Source: Phyto melanocephala
Taxonomy: Eukaryota; Arthropoda; Insecta; Diptera; Rhinophoridae
Direction: 5' to 3'
DNA: 64,000 nt
Assembly (NCBI GenBank): GCA_941918925.1
Contig: OW799233.1
Coordinates: 73,566,578-73,630,577, forward strand
A model generated the notes under the pieces. It made no database searches. It was not told the DNA's origin and was given only the letters and a program-made list of their open reading frames with translations. This document shows positions 53,785 through 63,383 of this stretch, in pieces (position 1 is the first letter of the stretch; each line of letters starts with the position of its first letter). Both the position numbers and the translations under genes were made by a program.

Positions 53785-54264
53785 TTAGTATATATAACTG
53801 TGACCGAATTGGAGACAGTTCCAACACTTTATCTTAGAGTAGTCATTATTAACCCAGGATCTATCTAGCCGAAAGGCCTCTATTTGAGGGTCTGATTCTA
53901 TTTCGAGCTCGTCAGGTGCCGCTTCGATCGCGATCTCATTTACCTGTCGTTGAAGGTTAAAACTAATGCCCTTGTTTTCTAACAGGACCTTCTCTGACCT
54001 TCGGGCCAAGTCACGAAGTTGCCCTAAGTCTCTGGGATCCAAAATAAACAACATGACCTTTAAGTCTGGGTATACATTCTTTTTAAGGATCTCTATCAAA
54101 GATGTATCTGGCAGTGGGGTTGTCAATTTCAGGTTCAGCCGAACCATGTGAGAGTGAAAATCATAGTAGCTCTCCTTCGTAAGATGTTTACGGGTGGAGA
54201 TTTTCAGCAAAATCTCGTGGTCACTTTCACGTGAACTAAGTTCCCCAGATAAAGCTGTTCGCAT
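53785..54264 (-). pseudogene. Gypsy gag C-terminal part
   Basis: 159 codons: ESYYDFHSHMVRLNLKLTTP (capsid helix), PDLKVMLFILDPRDLGQLRD, RRSEKVLLENKGISF and one CCHC knuckle start (KCWNCLQFGHSY) before the frame is lost. The N-terminus is missing at 54264, where a TIR element begins ~15 bases away. Confidence 0.75.
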
Positions 54265-54278
54265 TATTTAGTAGGTAG

Positions 54279-55960
54279 TAGGGTAATCGACTCGGTTTTA
54301 CAACCGGTGAAAAACCCGGTTTTTTTCCACTTTCAGCTGGAGGTTTTTTCTAAATGTTGATTTTTCGCATATCGAATACACCGGTTTTTTTATCCGAAAA
54401 ATCCGGATTTTTTTATTTTTTAAGATTTATTTTCATATATCTTTGTAACCAGTCGTACCATAGTATATTTAATACGCGAAAAGTTTCCAAAAATCAAAAT
54501 AAAAACTATTAAATATTCTTCCATAATATTGTAAGAAATTTATTTGTTGTTTAAAAAACAAATGTAAAATAAGAAAAATAATTGAACTTAAATATAATTT
54601 TTTTTATAGGATATAAACCTAACTTTAAAAGTTAAAAGTAATTGAAGCATACACTTAGCTGATCGATCACTTTTAGGTAAAAAGTGTAGTTACAATAAAG
54701 AAAAACCAATAATCCCTCCTTCAAGATCCTAATTTTAATTATTGTAATTGAGTGTCTGTCAACTTAAATTCAATTATACCATCGACCACACAGTGAAAAG
54801 GGTATATATAGGTTTGTCATTCCGTGTGAAATTTCTACAATTTTCATTTCCGACCCCATAAAGTATATATTTTCTGAAAGCTTATGAATACGGAAGTCGA
54901 TTAAGCTCTGTCAGTCTGTCCGTCTGACCGTGTGTATGTTGAAATCAACTTTTCGAAGCCCCCCGAAATCACTTGGACCTGGGTGTGGTATTAAAATATC
55001 AGAAATATTCGGGAGTAGATCGGTGTTGAAAATCAGAAACATCGGTACATAAACAACTGAGATATGAACAAAAACCCACGACCACCTCGATTTTTTTCCA
55101 CAAAAACAACATACATCCATACAAACGTGTATATTGGTTAGAGTAAACGTGGCATCGAATCCCAGCTGAGCCCAAAAAAATTTTTTTTTAATTTTTTTTT
55201 TTTTTGTAACATACATACGTTAATTTTTAATTTTACAATGGGATGTTTTTATATATGCATGTATATTTTTTATATGTATGTACGTATTTCATATGAGATG
55301 AATGATGATACAAAATACTGTTATTGCATGACTACACGTTCTGAAGGGTATATAAGATTCGGCACGGCCGAATATAGCACTCTAACTTGTTTATGCCTAC
55401 ATTTGTATATCTGTCAGGGGTATAAGAAAGATTTTTTAAAATTAAATTTTAAAGAGTTTCTCCCTAGACTTTAAAATGTATTTCAAATTACAGAAATAAT
55501 GTCAAACAAAATACGCTAGTGCATATTAGTTTAAAAGATCTATTTAACTTTTAAAAAATTTACAGAACGAGATACAAAAATCTATAACAGCCTTATAAAA
55601 AGTGTTATTTATTTATTAATTTATTGTATTTATTTATTTTACTTGTAAAGAGTACCTTTTGTCTTTAAATTCAACTAAACCAAAAACCGAATTAGTCAAC
55701 TGCATTCATGTCAGTTATTGCGTTTTTGCGTAATTGTGCAGCCAAACGTATATAAACTGTAAAAATTTCATATTCATATATAAATTTCATTATAATCTTT
55801 TTTACAATATTTTTTAATTTTTTCTTTAAATATTATATTTTATTTATTCGAACCGCTTAACCGGTTTTATCTAAATTTTCAAAATAGCAACCAGTTTTTT
55901 TTTAATTTCAAACTAATTGAAAACCGGTTTCTTAAAAAAGTCGAATAATCGATCACCCTA
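54279..55960. mobile_element. Non-autonomous TIR element (TAGGGTRATCGA ends)
   Basis: The left end TAGGGTAATCGACTCGG and the right end (read inward) TAGGGTGATCGATTATTCG form inverted repeats, followed on both sides by CCGGTTTT-rich subterminal DNA (ACCGGTTTTT, AACCGGTTTTA). No transposase frame. The middle is occupied by a dispersed repeat (54785-55391). TAGGGT ends and subterminal repeats suggest a hAT-like MITE; no 8-bp duplication was found because the left flank is a truncated gypsy. Confidence 0.65.
54785..55391 (+). mobile_element. Dispersed mini-me-like repeat inside the TIR element
   Basis: CACACAGTGAAAAGGGTATA at the left, CAGTCTGTCCGTCTGACCG tract near 54912-54932, GACCACCTCGA, GAATCCCAGCTGAGCCC, and at the right GGCACGGCCGAATATAGCAC with TCTAACTTGTTT. 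The minus-strand 101-codon frame it contains mirrors those in other copies. Confidence 0.75.
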
Positions 55961-56039
55961 GAATTAACGCTTTGGTGGTGCTAGCCATGACTAACATGTA
56001 TGGAATTTATATTTGTAAAAATGGAAATAGATCAACCAG

Positions 56040-56428
56040 AATACTAGGTAATATACATATATTTTATTTTCGAAATTAGTTCTTAAATATTTATTTGTTG
56101 TATGATTACCCTAGGTGATTTTGGTTATTCTTTAGAGCCTTGGCTTTTTACTCCACACAGAAATGCTTTTAAGAATACTACAGAGTTATATTTTAATAAA
56201 ATAAATTCAAAGGCACGGTTCATTATAGGAAGAACTTTTGGGCATCTTAAAGCAAGATTTCGTTACCTTCTAGCTGCCAGAGAACTACATTATACTTCAT
56301 AAAAAGCAGCTCAAATTTTAAATGTTTGTTTGGAGTATATTGAAAATATTGACGTTGATTCTCCTAATTTTTTTTCAAGCTCAAGTCCTAAAAATAAAAA
56401 TAATTATACTGATATATTTAGCTGAAGC
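56040..56428 (+). pseudogene. Harbinger transposase C-terminal fragment
   Basis: ITLGDFGYSLEPWLFTPHRN contains the second catalytic Asp (GDFGY), KARFIIGRTFGHLKARFRYL covers the position of the Glu, which reads Gly here (normally R-x-x-IERTFG), and after one stop AAQILNVCLEYIENI follows. The N-terminal half with the first Asp is absent. The Glu-to-Gly change alone would inactivate it. Confidence 0.8.
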
Positions 56429-57094
56429 TATAAGGGATGAAATAAAAAACAATTTGAGAAAAAACAAATCAAAAAGTATAGTGTATTTATTTACATAAAA
56501 CAAAACAACTTCAATCATGTTAATATAAATATTAACAAAGTTAACGCAATAAATGAGTTTAAAAAAATGAAATTTACATATTTACATTAGTGGTGTCTAA
56601 ACACCACGGCACAGCATCATATTTTAAAATTTGACGGGAAATAAAAAAAACTAAATAAAATACAATCTATTACACATGTAAACCCGACCTTTCAGTTTAG
56701 TATCATTAATATTGTACAAACTTCGTTAATACGATTTTCTGAAAAAATAGCTTTTTAAATCGCAGTTCGCAATTTAATAAGTTGTATATGTCTGTTGTTA
56801 AATTTTTATTAATTACATAATAAAAAAAAAAATGAAACAAAATAAAAAATTAAAAAAATAACAATAAAACTTAATTATTTATACTAAAAAATTTATTTTT
56901 TCCATTTCAATATCTATGTAAAATACTTTTCTTAATTTCTAGCTTTAAAGTTTCCGTGTTGATTTTTCAAATTCATTTCTTTTTTTAAATTCAAATGTTT
57001 TTCTTTTTAATAAAAACTGTTCCTTTGCAGCTTGAGTTTTTCTTTTGAATAAAAAATTTTTTTAACTCGAGCTTATACCGTCCCTTGTAAAATT

Positions 57095-57450
57095 CTATTG
57101 GTAGGTGATTTGATTATTATCAACCTGCTTCTCCAAAAGGGCATTTTTATTGACAACCTTTCTAACAGGACAATGTGGAGTGGATTTTGTATTAGTTTCC
57201 TCTTGAAAAGAAAAATCAGAGTTTTCATTTTCATCTCCCATATTATTTTCGCATGTGGAGTTTTTAGATGATGGCACCGTATTTAAGTAACTTCTTGTCC
57301 CAAAATTCAAGGTTTTCATTCCACTAACAGACTCCTCAATACAAAGTACATCGGATGTTTCCTGCTCCAATGCTGTAAGCGAACAATACCAACTTGGCCC
57401 ACCATCTGTTCCAGAAATACTGCTTCGGTTTCGTCGGCATTTACTTTTAA
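57095..57450 (-). pseudogene. Harbinger Myb/SANT protein C-terminal fragment
   Basis: Minus strand: VKSKCRRNRSSISGTDGGPS (end of the DNA-binding domain plus the GGP motif) then TALEQETSDVLCIEE and an acidic tail (GDENENSDFSFQEE). The helices of the Myb domain upstream of 57450 are lost. The partner protein of the transposase fragment at 56040. Confidence 0.65.
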
Positions 57451-57639
57451 CATGATTTTCGTAATCTGCTCAAACCTAAAACAAGTTTACAAATGTGTCA
57501 TTCAAAATATATAAGTATGTACCATATATGTATCCATATTCAAAGAATTTTATTTGGCAGATATTTTGTTAAATACATAATTAAACCATACAAATATTAT
57601 AATTATAAAAATAAATAATAATAATATCCTAAATAATTT

Positions 57640-58789
57640 GTGTTTTATTTAAATTCAACATCGGTACTTAAAATTTAACCACCCTTTATAACTTCGATAT
57701 GCTACTAAAATGCTTTTGTAAATGTAGTCTTTCAATGAAAGTGGGCGTTAAAGTAATCGTGTCAATAAAGTTTCTGCTAATAAATACAACTTAGATATTT
57801 CAATATAGTCCTTTATTTTCCCAAAAACTTTGTCAATAGAGAAATTACATGAATTTAAGATAAACCGTTATGGGAGGTGGGCGTTAAAGTGAGCGTGTTA
57901 CCTAAACTTTTTGGCACAACGACTACATTGATTAGAAGGATATACGAAGCAAATTTGATCATCATACCTCTAATTTTGGCGGTTTTATGAGCGTTTAAAT
58001 TTCATTAACGGTAGATAACGTGAAAAGTGGGCGTTATAGTAGGCGTGTCAAAGTTTTTTTTTGCTAATGACTACAATTTAGGTGTTTCAATATAGCCCTT
58101 TGTTATTCCAAAATCTTTATTAATAGAGAAATTATATGAATTTTAGGTAAAACGTTATATGGGAGGTGGGCGTGGCACATTGATTTTCCGTTACAAAAAA
58201 GCGTCTCACCAAAAAGCAAAGTGTGCAAAATTTCATAGTCGTACATCCAATTTGGTTGCTTTTATGACGTTTTTGTTTTTAAATATACCGAAAAATACAC
58301 TGTGCGGTATAAATTTTCATACATTTTGATCGATAACTCCTCTCCTAATGCATAGATTTTGATAATTTTCGGGGAAAAATATTGTTTTTACTCAGGAAAT
58401 ATATATTCGAAGTTTCATGAGTCTAAGTTAATGCGTTTGGACACAATTCCATTTTATTTGATGTTTGAAGGGCACGGTTTTTTCGACCTACTCTTGCTTT
58501 TCGAGCTATAACTCCCTTCCTAATATTCCGATTTAGCCCATTTTCAATACCAAACAAACCTTGTCTATAAGAAAGATTCTGGCAAAATTTGAGCCCCCTA
58601 GCTTTTTCGGTGCGACCTCTATCGTGCTTTCAACAGACGGGCGGACATAGCTAGATCGTCATCAACTCAAACCCTGATTCAGAATATATATACTTTATGG
58701 GGTCTAAAATGAATATTTCGATGTGTTACAAACGGAATGACAAAATGAATATACCCCCACCATTTTTTTGGTGGCGGGTATAAAAAAAT
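57640..58789. repeat. Diverged (GTCY/TATA) repeat with internal GTGGGCGTTA units
   Basis: Contains GTGGGCGTTAAAGT-type words at ~57740, 57880, 58030 and 58165, spaced ~130-150 bp with partly similar DNA (AATAGAGAAATTA, ATGAATTTAA, AAACGTTAT). The right end has GACGGGCGGACATAGCTAGA, CAGAATATATATACTTTATGG and GGTCTAAAATG, and closes in the hairpin ACCCCCACCATTTTTTTGGTGGCGGGTATA. It is related in plan to the mini-me-like repeats but far diverged. No gene. Confidence 0.65.
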
Positions 58790-59046
58790 TATATTAAAAA
58801 GTTACATGTTCAAAGGTAACGTTCAATAGTGGCTATTGACAACACTTAATTACCAATTGAAGCAGCGCCATTTGTTTTAAATTTGTTTGAAGTTTATTTG
58901 TTGACGACATTTTTAAAATGAACTTGCACTGTGCTGTGTAGGCACTCAAAAAATGTTTGTGTTTTTTTTGGCATTTCTCCTGATTTTCGTTAGTAATACG
59001 TATACACTACTTGCAAGTAAATACTTGCCTGTGGCAACGTAGGGTA
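58790..59046 (-). repeat. Right arm of the inverted repeat
   Basis: Reverse-complement partner of 50398-50690, ending GGCAACGTAGGGT. Its inner edge abuts the diverged mini-me-like repeat ending at 58789; similarity to the left arm continues a few bases into TTTTTAATATAATT. Confidence 0.8.
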
Positions 59047-59084
59047 AAAATTTCTTCGCAAGCTGAGTCGCAGGTTGCCAAAGT

Positions 59085-60054
59085 CCCAGCCTGCACAAAA
59101 GTACGACAATGTCTGAATCAGACAAGTCTTACAAATATCTGACTTTTTTTACGGACATTTCGTACAGATTTCTGTAAGACATGTCTGGCAAATTTAATGT
59201 ACGACACGTCTGATAGATTTCTGACTGATTTCGTACCGATATGTCGAAGGGATTTTATTCTTTATTGTTTACGGACATGTCTGATAGATATCTGACTGAT
59301 TTCGTACAGAAATGTCTAAGTTGTTTTCATTCCTTTTGTTAAGGATTTTTTGTTTTGTTTTTTCTTTACTTTACTTTTTTTTCTTTCTTTGCCTTTACCA
59401 ATTTTGTAATCTTAATTTTGTTTGTTTTACAAATTATTTATTTAAGTCATAGAGTGCAACAAAATAGGTGATATTAAAAAATTTAATTTATTGGTGTGTT
59501 AAAAAAGTTTAAAAGTAATATAGAAAGTGATTGTTTTGTGATTAATAAACAATATATGTATATAAAAAGAGTGTCACGTCGGGCTTTTCGGAAAAATGTT
59601 CAAAAAGATGCGTATTTGGTTTTTCAAGTTGGCTTAAAATATTTAAAAGAATTGTTTTAACTATTATATCTGGCATATAAAGAATGTATATGAATATATG
59701 TAATTAAGTAATAAATTAAATGAATAAAAAAATATAACATAAAACTGAGTTTTATTTTATTAAATATTTAAGACAAACATCCGACAAACTTTCAGAAATC
59801 TGTCAGAAATCCATACGAATGTCGTATAATAAATCAGAATTTCCCTGCTTTTTCTTTCAGATTTCTGTAAGATTTCTATCAGACACGTCGGTAAAAAAAC
59901 TCAGAATTTCCCACGACATGTCTGTCAGAATTCGTGTCAACCACTTCATATGTTTGGCGGTCAGAAGTCTGACAGAATTCGTATAGAATTCTTACTTGTT
60001 TGTCGACATTTCTTACAGACATCTGACAGATGTCGGACAATTTTGCAGGCTGGG
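59085..60054. mobile_element. 970-bp non-autonomous TIR element with TGTCTGA motif arrays
   Basis: Ends CCCAGCCTGCA and TGCAGGCTGGG are inverted. Subterminal ~200 bp at each side are filled with words TGTCTGA, TCAGACA, TTCGTACAGA, TTTCTGTAAGA, CTGACAGA in both orientations. The middle (59330-59750) is T/A-rich without a frame. Superfamily not identified and target duplication not clear. The arrays look like multiple transposase binding sites. Confidence 0.7.
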
Positions 60055-60857
60055 GTGTGGTTGTGTTAGTAAAAAAGTGTCAGTGTATTGGTTTTTTTTC
60101 ACTTGCACTTGCATGTGGCAACTTTATGTAAGGTGGCATTTTGCAAAGTCTGCATGCTTTAACATGAATTCCACCATTTCTTCATACCGTTTTATATTTG
60201 TGTATGTACATTTTTTAGTATCCCTTTAACAGTCAAACAACACATACATACATATTCTGCGTTTCGATTCCGAACGAAATTTTCTCCGCTTTGCAACTTT
60301 GGTATTCTGTGTTCCATTTTGTTTCCTTTCAAGAATACCTCTTACTCATAAACATACATATTTGTTGGGGCGCTTGTAGACTAATCATATTTCTAATTAA
60401 AAAAAAAAATATCTCTTTTGTAATTTTTTTATTACCGGGATATAAACTCTGAATTTAATAATAAATATAAAAGGGGAGGAAAACTGCTAGGATAATTTTT
60501 TTTTGCGTTTTAAATTAATACTAAACTTCAAATTAAAAAAAAATCACCGTTTTTTTCTCTAAACGTAAATTTTTGAATAAACAAAAATCTGTTGGAGAGA
60601 AAACCATTTTTATTTAATGAATTTTGCGATTTCTAAATAATTTATTTATTTAAATTTAATGTTAACTAACATCTATAAACGATTACAAATTTTATTCTGT
60701 ATTTTCTTCATGCATTTATGCTAATGGTAATACCGTCCTAAGTAAATTGTGTGAAGTTGGTTGAAGTTTGTTTTAGCTGAATTAACACTTACATACGATA
60801 GTACATACACACACACATTATAACATAAATTTTCCAGGAATTTTTCAATTATCCGGG
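60055..60857. other. No gene recognised
   Basis: AT-rich DNA with some GC-balanced pieces (CTTGCACTTGCATGTGGC). Small open frames (e.g. near 59996-60229 and 61161-61367) look like chance. No repeats of other window segments noticed. Confidence 0.4.
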
Positions 60858-60865
60858 TATAAAAG
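60858..60865 (+). promoter_or_regulatory. Possible TATA-type core promoter
   Basis: TATAAAAG within CCGGGTATAAAAGAGG, the strongest TATA match in the otherwise low-copy-looking right part. A start site would be expected near 60888. It might start a host transcript whose first exon ends at the donor at 62029, but no coding support exists. Confidence 0.3.
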
Positions 60866-62568
60866 AGGGTAACTGTGCCATAGAGCGGTATTTTCTAAAG
60901 TGATCACTCAATTTAACCGTTCTGGCTGGTGACTGAATTTCTATTTAAAGAGTTTTGTCTGAAGCATCAAATAAGCAATTTCTAAATCTTATAAATATAT
61001 AAGTTTTATTTTTGCAAATAATTATATTTATGTGGGCTTGAAAACTTAAAAGGTAACTATCTTTAAAAATGTTTATGTAGTTATGGAAATGAAGTTCATC
61101 GAATAGTTTCTAAATATATGACCTTTAAAATTGTAATTCTCAGATAGTTAACATTGGCTAATGTGTGTCAAGTTGGTAAGGAGGAAAAAGCAGAAGTATA
61201 GAATCTATCCGAACTTATTGGCGGTTATATTGATTGAGAACCGAGAATTCTCAGAAGAACCTTTAGGAACCTTGTTGATTTGGTCCCCAGGGAAGAGGAA
61301 AATAAGCCCCATCCTCTTCAATTGTAAAAGCTTTTTATTTTCCATATTATACATATTGAAACAGTAGCGCAGATCCTTCGTTAGTTTTTTTAGGTAAACT
61401 AAGTTTATTTGCATACATATAAATATTTATTTAAAGTCAAAAAAACTAAAAATGTAATTTTAAATTTATACCACAACCTTTTATTGTGAATGCAAAAATT
61501 ACGACGATCTTTAAAACAACTTCAGAAAATAAATAAAAAGAAATGTCAAAAATAATAAATAAATAAAAGAGGTAAAAGGGTGAACTAAAGGTCAATAATT
61601 GCAAATATATACATATGAGCGTTGAAAAAAAAAATTAAAAATAACATAGAGTAAATAAAAGATATATTTTGATGTTTTATAATAAAAGAGAGAGAAAAAA
61701 ATATAAAAGTGAACAATTAAATGTGCTCTTTACTTTCAACAGTACAGTGTACAGAAAAATTATTCAAACTTTATAATGCAAAGGCAAAAACATAGAGGGA
61801 AAAATAATAAATAAAAGTGTTTTTATATTTCGCTTGTAATAGAGTAACAAAAATCAAAAAAAAAAAAAAAATAATAAAATGACAAACATTTAAAAACAAA
61901 CAGAGAAAAATATAAAATAAAAAAAAATTATAAACTTATATATAAATCAAAAGTCTTAAGCATTTGTTTGCAACTACAAAAACAGATCCTGCTGAAAGAT
62001 CTTTCATCGGTGGACTGCTAACATTTACGTAAGTTATTTATCTATTTTTTTTTATCAAATTTCTATATACTTATCTCTTTGCATAGGTACTAATCGTTCA
62101 TTGTAAACATATTTTTTGGTTTCACTGTTGATAACATAATATGATTCTATACTTTAAAAAACCAACACCACTGTTATGCAAAAAAACGACTAGTGCTTAT
62201 ACTTTGAATATGTTACTTTAAATCGAAAAATAAATGCCGATTTCGTGTCGAACTTAAAAAAATAAAGAATTCAAGTATAAAAAAAAGTATTTCTACGTTC
62301 AAAATACGAGAAGTTTTTTTTCATAAAATCTAAATAATTAGTTTATATTGCATTTTATTATCTCTGCACTAAAAGAAATAAAAGCAAAAACAAAAATGAT
62401 TTCATCGTAAGCATGCTGCTCAATGTTCTCACATAAGCACATACACTTAAGTTCATTACGTTAAATCTATTTCACCACGTTTAAGTCAGAGTTGACTTTC
62501 TTGTTTTATTATCTCACTCACTCACCTTTTTCCGTTAATTTTGAAAATTGTAAATGATTTAATAGAAT
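60866..62568. other. AT-rich DNA with one strong splice donor
   Basis: No protein frame. ACATTTAC|GTAAGT at 62021-62034 is an excellent 5' splice site, preceded by a GC-balanced stretch (GATCCTGCTGAAAGATCTTTC). This could be a 5' untranslated exon plus the start of an intron, or chance. Confidence 0.35.
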
Positions 62569-63383
62569 CTCTGCTGTTTGCATAGTTCACCTAAATGACA
62601 TTAGATGTGCGGGCCGAGCGCTGGTTGACCTGGTTCGCAAGGTACTTTTATTTCCCGAAGGTTACAAAAGAAGCTTGACATACCAACTTTGTCGGTGTCA
62701 TCGACAAATGTCACTGGCATGATGGATTGCTTAGCTGGTATATCCTCCACAATGTGCGTACTGACGGTCGGATCACCGATTGATCCTGATTTTAAGATTA
62801 ACCTTTGTGCATCTGTGGTAGAGAAGATTACCGGTCGGTTGCCCTCGTGTACTATTTCGAATATTGTAGCCTCAAGCTTCCTCAATATTACCACTACCGA
62901 CGTCATGTGTACCCGTATGGATATGCTTTTTGGTGGAAATGTGTATCCCAGAATTTTAACAACGGATATAAAAATACATTCTAATGGCAACCTGATCGCC
63001 CAGAGAACCGTTTTCGGTTGGATAGTCAAATGTGAAATTTTTCAATCCGAACCCCTACATTCTGTTTTATCTTTTTGTACCCATATTGAGTTAAATAATC
63101 AACTCACTCGTTTTTGGGAACTTGAAGAAGTTCCACAAGCGACTCAACTCTCTGAGGAGGATCAATATTGTGAAAAGCTTTACCAGACTACCACCTATAG
63201 GAATTATGAGGGTCTATATGTAGCTTCACTCCCATTATGAATGATGATTAGGGGATTCTCAATTCAAGCGATATGAATTTCGACTTTTGAAAAACCCGAT
63301 TTTAAAGACCCGGTATGACAAGGGTCGTGGAGAATTCTACTTCGATTTCGACCAGTTTTTATTTACCCCATCACGTAGTGATT
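62569..63383 (+). pseudogene. BEL1 protease/linker fragment, third copy
   Basis: Starts inside the protease (CTGTTTGCATAGTTCACC), matching copy A 18178 onward. Two frames cover it: a broken protease start, in which the VDPGSQ codons are shifted by a lost base, and 62689-63240 (183 codons) with SSTNVTGMMDCLAG, TAQ/IAQRTVFGWIVKC and RFWELEEVPQATQLSEEDQY, a segment intact here but broken in A and B. It ends in the RT start (PHHV region) at 63383, where LINE-2b is inserted. No LTRs nearby. Confidence 0.85.

Larger units (their letters stand above)
51055..54264 (-). mobile_element. Ty3/gypsy retrotransposon, degenerate, no LTRs recognised
   Basis: The minus strand carries gag (54264-53785), protease/linker (53683-52996), RT (52990-52354), RNase H (52361-51792) and integrase (51696-51331), the Ty3/gypsy order with integrase last. 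No env is present. LTRs were not recognised; the 5' end of gag is missing. Multiple frameshifts make it inactive. It lies within the 50.4/59.0-kb inverted repeat pair. Confidence 0.88.
55961..57560. mobile_element. Second PIF/Harbinger remnant
   Basis: Plus-strand transposase C-terminus (56040-56428) and minus-strand Myb/SANT protein C-terminus (57450-57095), convergent as at 19125-21560 but a different, older copy. Between them is AT-rich DNA with no frame. Ends were not resolved. Confidence 0.7.

Noticed and set aside
51055..54264. Env-bearing gypsy (errantivirus-like) element
   Set aside because: No envelope frame, signal peptide or transmembrane segment follows integrase on the minus strand.
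50398..59046. LTR pair of a single large retroelement
   Set aside because: The two arms are inverted relative to each other, whereas LTRs are direct repeats, and the gypsy inside has its own ends elsewhere.
59996..61414. Short frames at 59996-60229, 61161-61367 and 61205-61414
   Set aside because: Under 80 codons, low complexity or antisense to each other, with no motif or splice context.
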